Shown here one piece after another: positions 54,023-54,203 of a DNA stretch of 54,203 bases. Source of the stretch: Spirochaetota bacterium (GTDB taxonomy: Bacteria > Spirochaetota > UBA4802 > JAFGDQ01); the NCBI GenBank assembly GCA_016934735.1, contig JAFGSG010000034.1, positions 1-54,203 on the forward strand, written 5' to 3'. The position numbers and the translations under genes were made by a program. The notes beneath the pieces were generated by a model. That model searched no databases and was not told where the DNA came from. It saw only the letters and a program-made list of their open reading frames with translations. How positions within the stretch are numbered: the stretch's first letter is position 1; each line of letters begins with the position of its first letter.

Positions 54023-54203
54023 GAAATTTTTTGCGGAGCCAACTATTTATTGCACCATCAAATTGTTGAAAACTCATACTGAAGTCAAGCAATTTACTTT
54101 ATTAAAAATGATATATTTACCCAAATTCAAGTTTAAAGTGCAACAGGAATAATAAGAAAATAATAGCCTCATAGGAATACATCCATAGGATTGAATCGAC
54201 GAA
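54023..54203 (-). other. Upstream region of tsf with no visible rpsB end
   Basis: rpsB usually lies directly before tsf. In the last 180 bases the minus-strand frames give no ribosomal protein S2 C-terminus; stops occur early in each. A TTGACT lies at 54085-54090 without a good -10, so the tsf promoter may be here. Confidence 0.4.

Overview
The window is an AT-rich bacterial chromosome segment. It most likely comes from a Gram-negative anaerobe: it has a porin with a signal peptide, several lipoproteins with lipoboxes, an RseP/Dxr/UppS envelope operon, many oxygen-sensitive Fe-S and corrinoid proteins, and no respiratory oxidases. McsA-McsB-ClpC in a bacterium with an outer membrane, a short EF-Ts, GH57 beside a DUF4912-like protein and an ArsR-methyltransferase/AhcY pair do not fix the lineage. 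A spirochaete or PVC-like or candidate-phylum bacterium is possible, and this is inference only.

Layout. 1-5.5 kb: C-terminal part of Lon, convergent with mcsA-mcsB-clpC (protein quality control). 5.8-13.6 kb: mixed housekeeping genes (ATP-grasp ligase, lipoprotein, nadB, tatD, acpS, a beta-helix surface protein, a PfkB/adenosine-kinase-like sugar kinase). 13.6-24.4 kb: a catabolic region with an SDR, a GC-richer cyclase-family hydrolase, DUF1638, TetR, a large Fe-S flavoprotein, a GctA/GctB CoA-transferase, a beta-keto acid cleavage enzyme and a 3-hydroxyacyl-CoA dehydrogenase. Three similar palindromes (14934, 22907, 24342) lie upstream of three of these transcription units and probably form the operators of the local TetR. 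24.4-28.2 kb: repeats, a decayed chemotaxis receptor, an abundant-type porin with a strong terminator, and a lipoprotein. 28.4-39.8 kb: corrinoid protein, queE, radical SAM protein, two small genes, DUF4912-like protein plus GH57 branching enzyme, a previously uncalled 46-residue zinc-ribbon protein, an amidase, ArsR-methyltransferase plus ahcY, tatC and pgk.

39.8-47.3 kb: a second catabolic unit. A sigma-54 activator precedes a five-gene operon (GPH transporter, tandem cupin, NTF2-like protein, Fe-S aldo/keto reductase-like protein, UroD/MtaA-like protein). A consensus sigma-54 promoter (TGGCATGATACTTGC) sits 60 bases before the transporter. The substrate is unknown. 47.5-54 kb: the conserved tsf-pyrH-frr-uppS-cdsA-dxr-rseP block.

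The non-coding space is unusually structured. At least six full or truncated copies of a roughly 125-bp palindromic, MITE-like element are scattered through 13.6-34.1 kb. A 77-bp direct repeat carrying part of it brackets the SDR gene, and an unrelated 163-bp palindromic element and a REP-like double hairpin are also present. No tRNA, rRNA, CRISPR array or complete insertion sequence was recognised.
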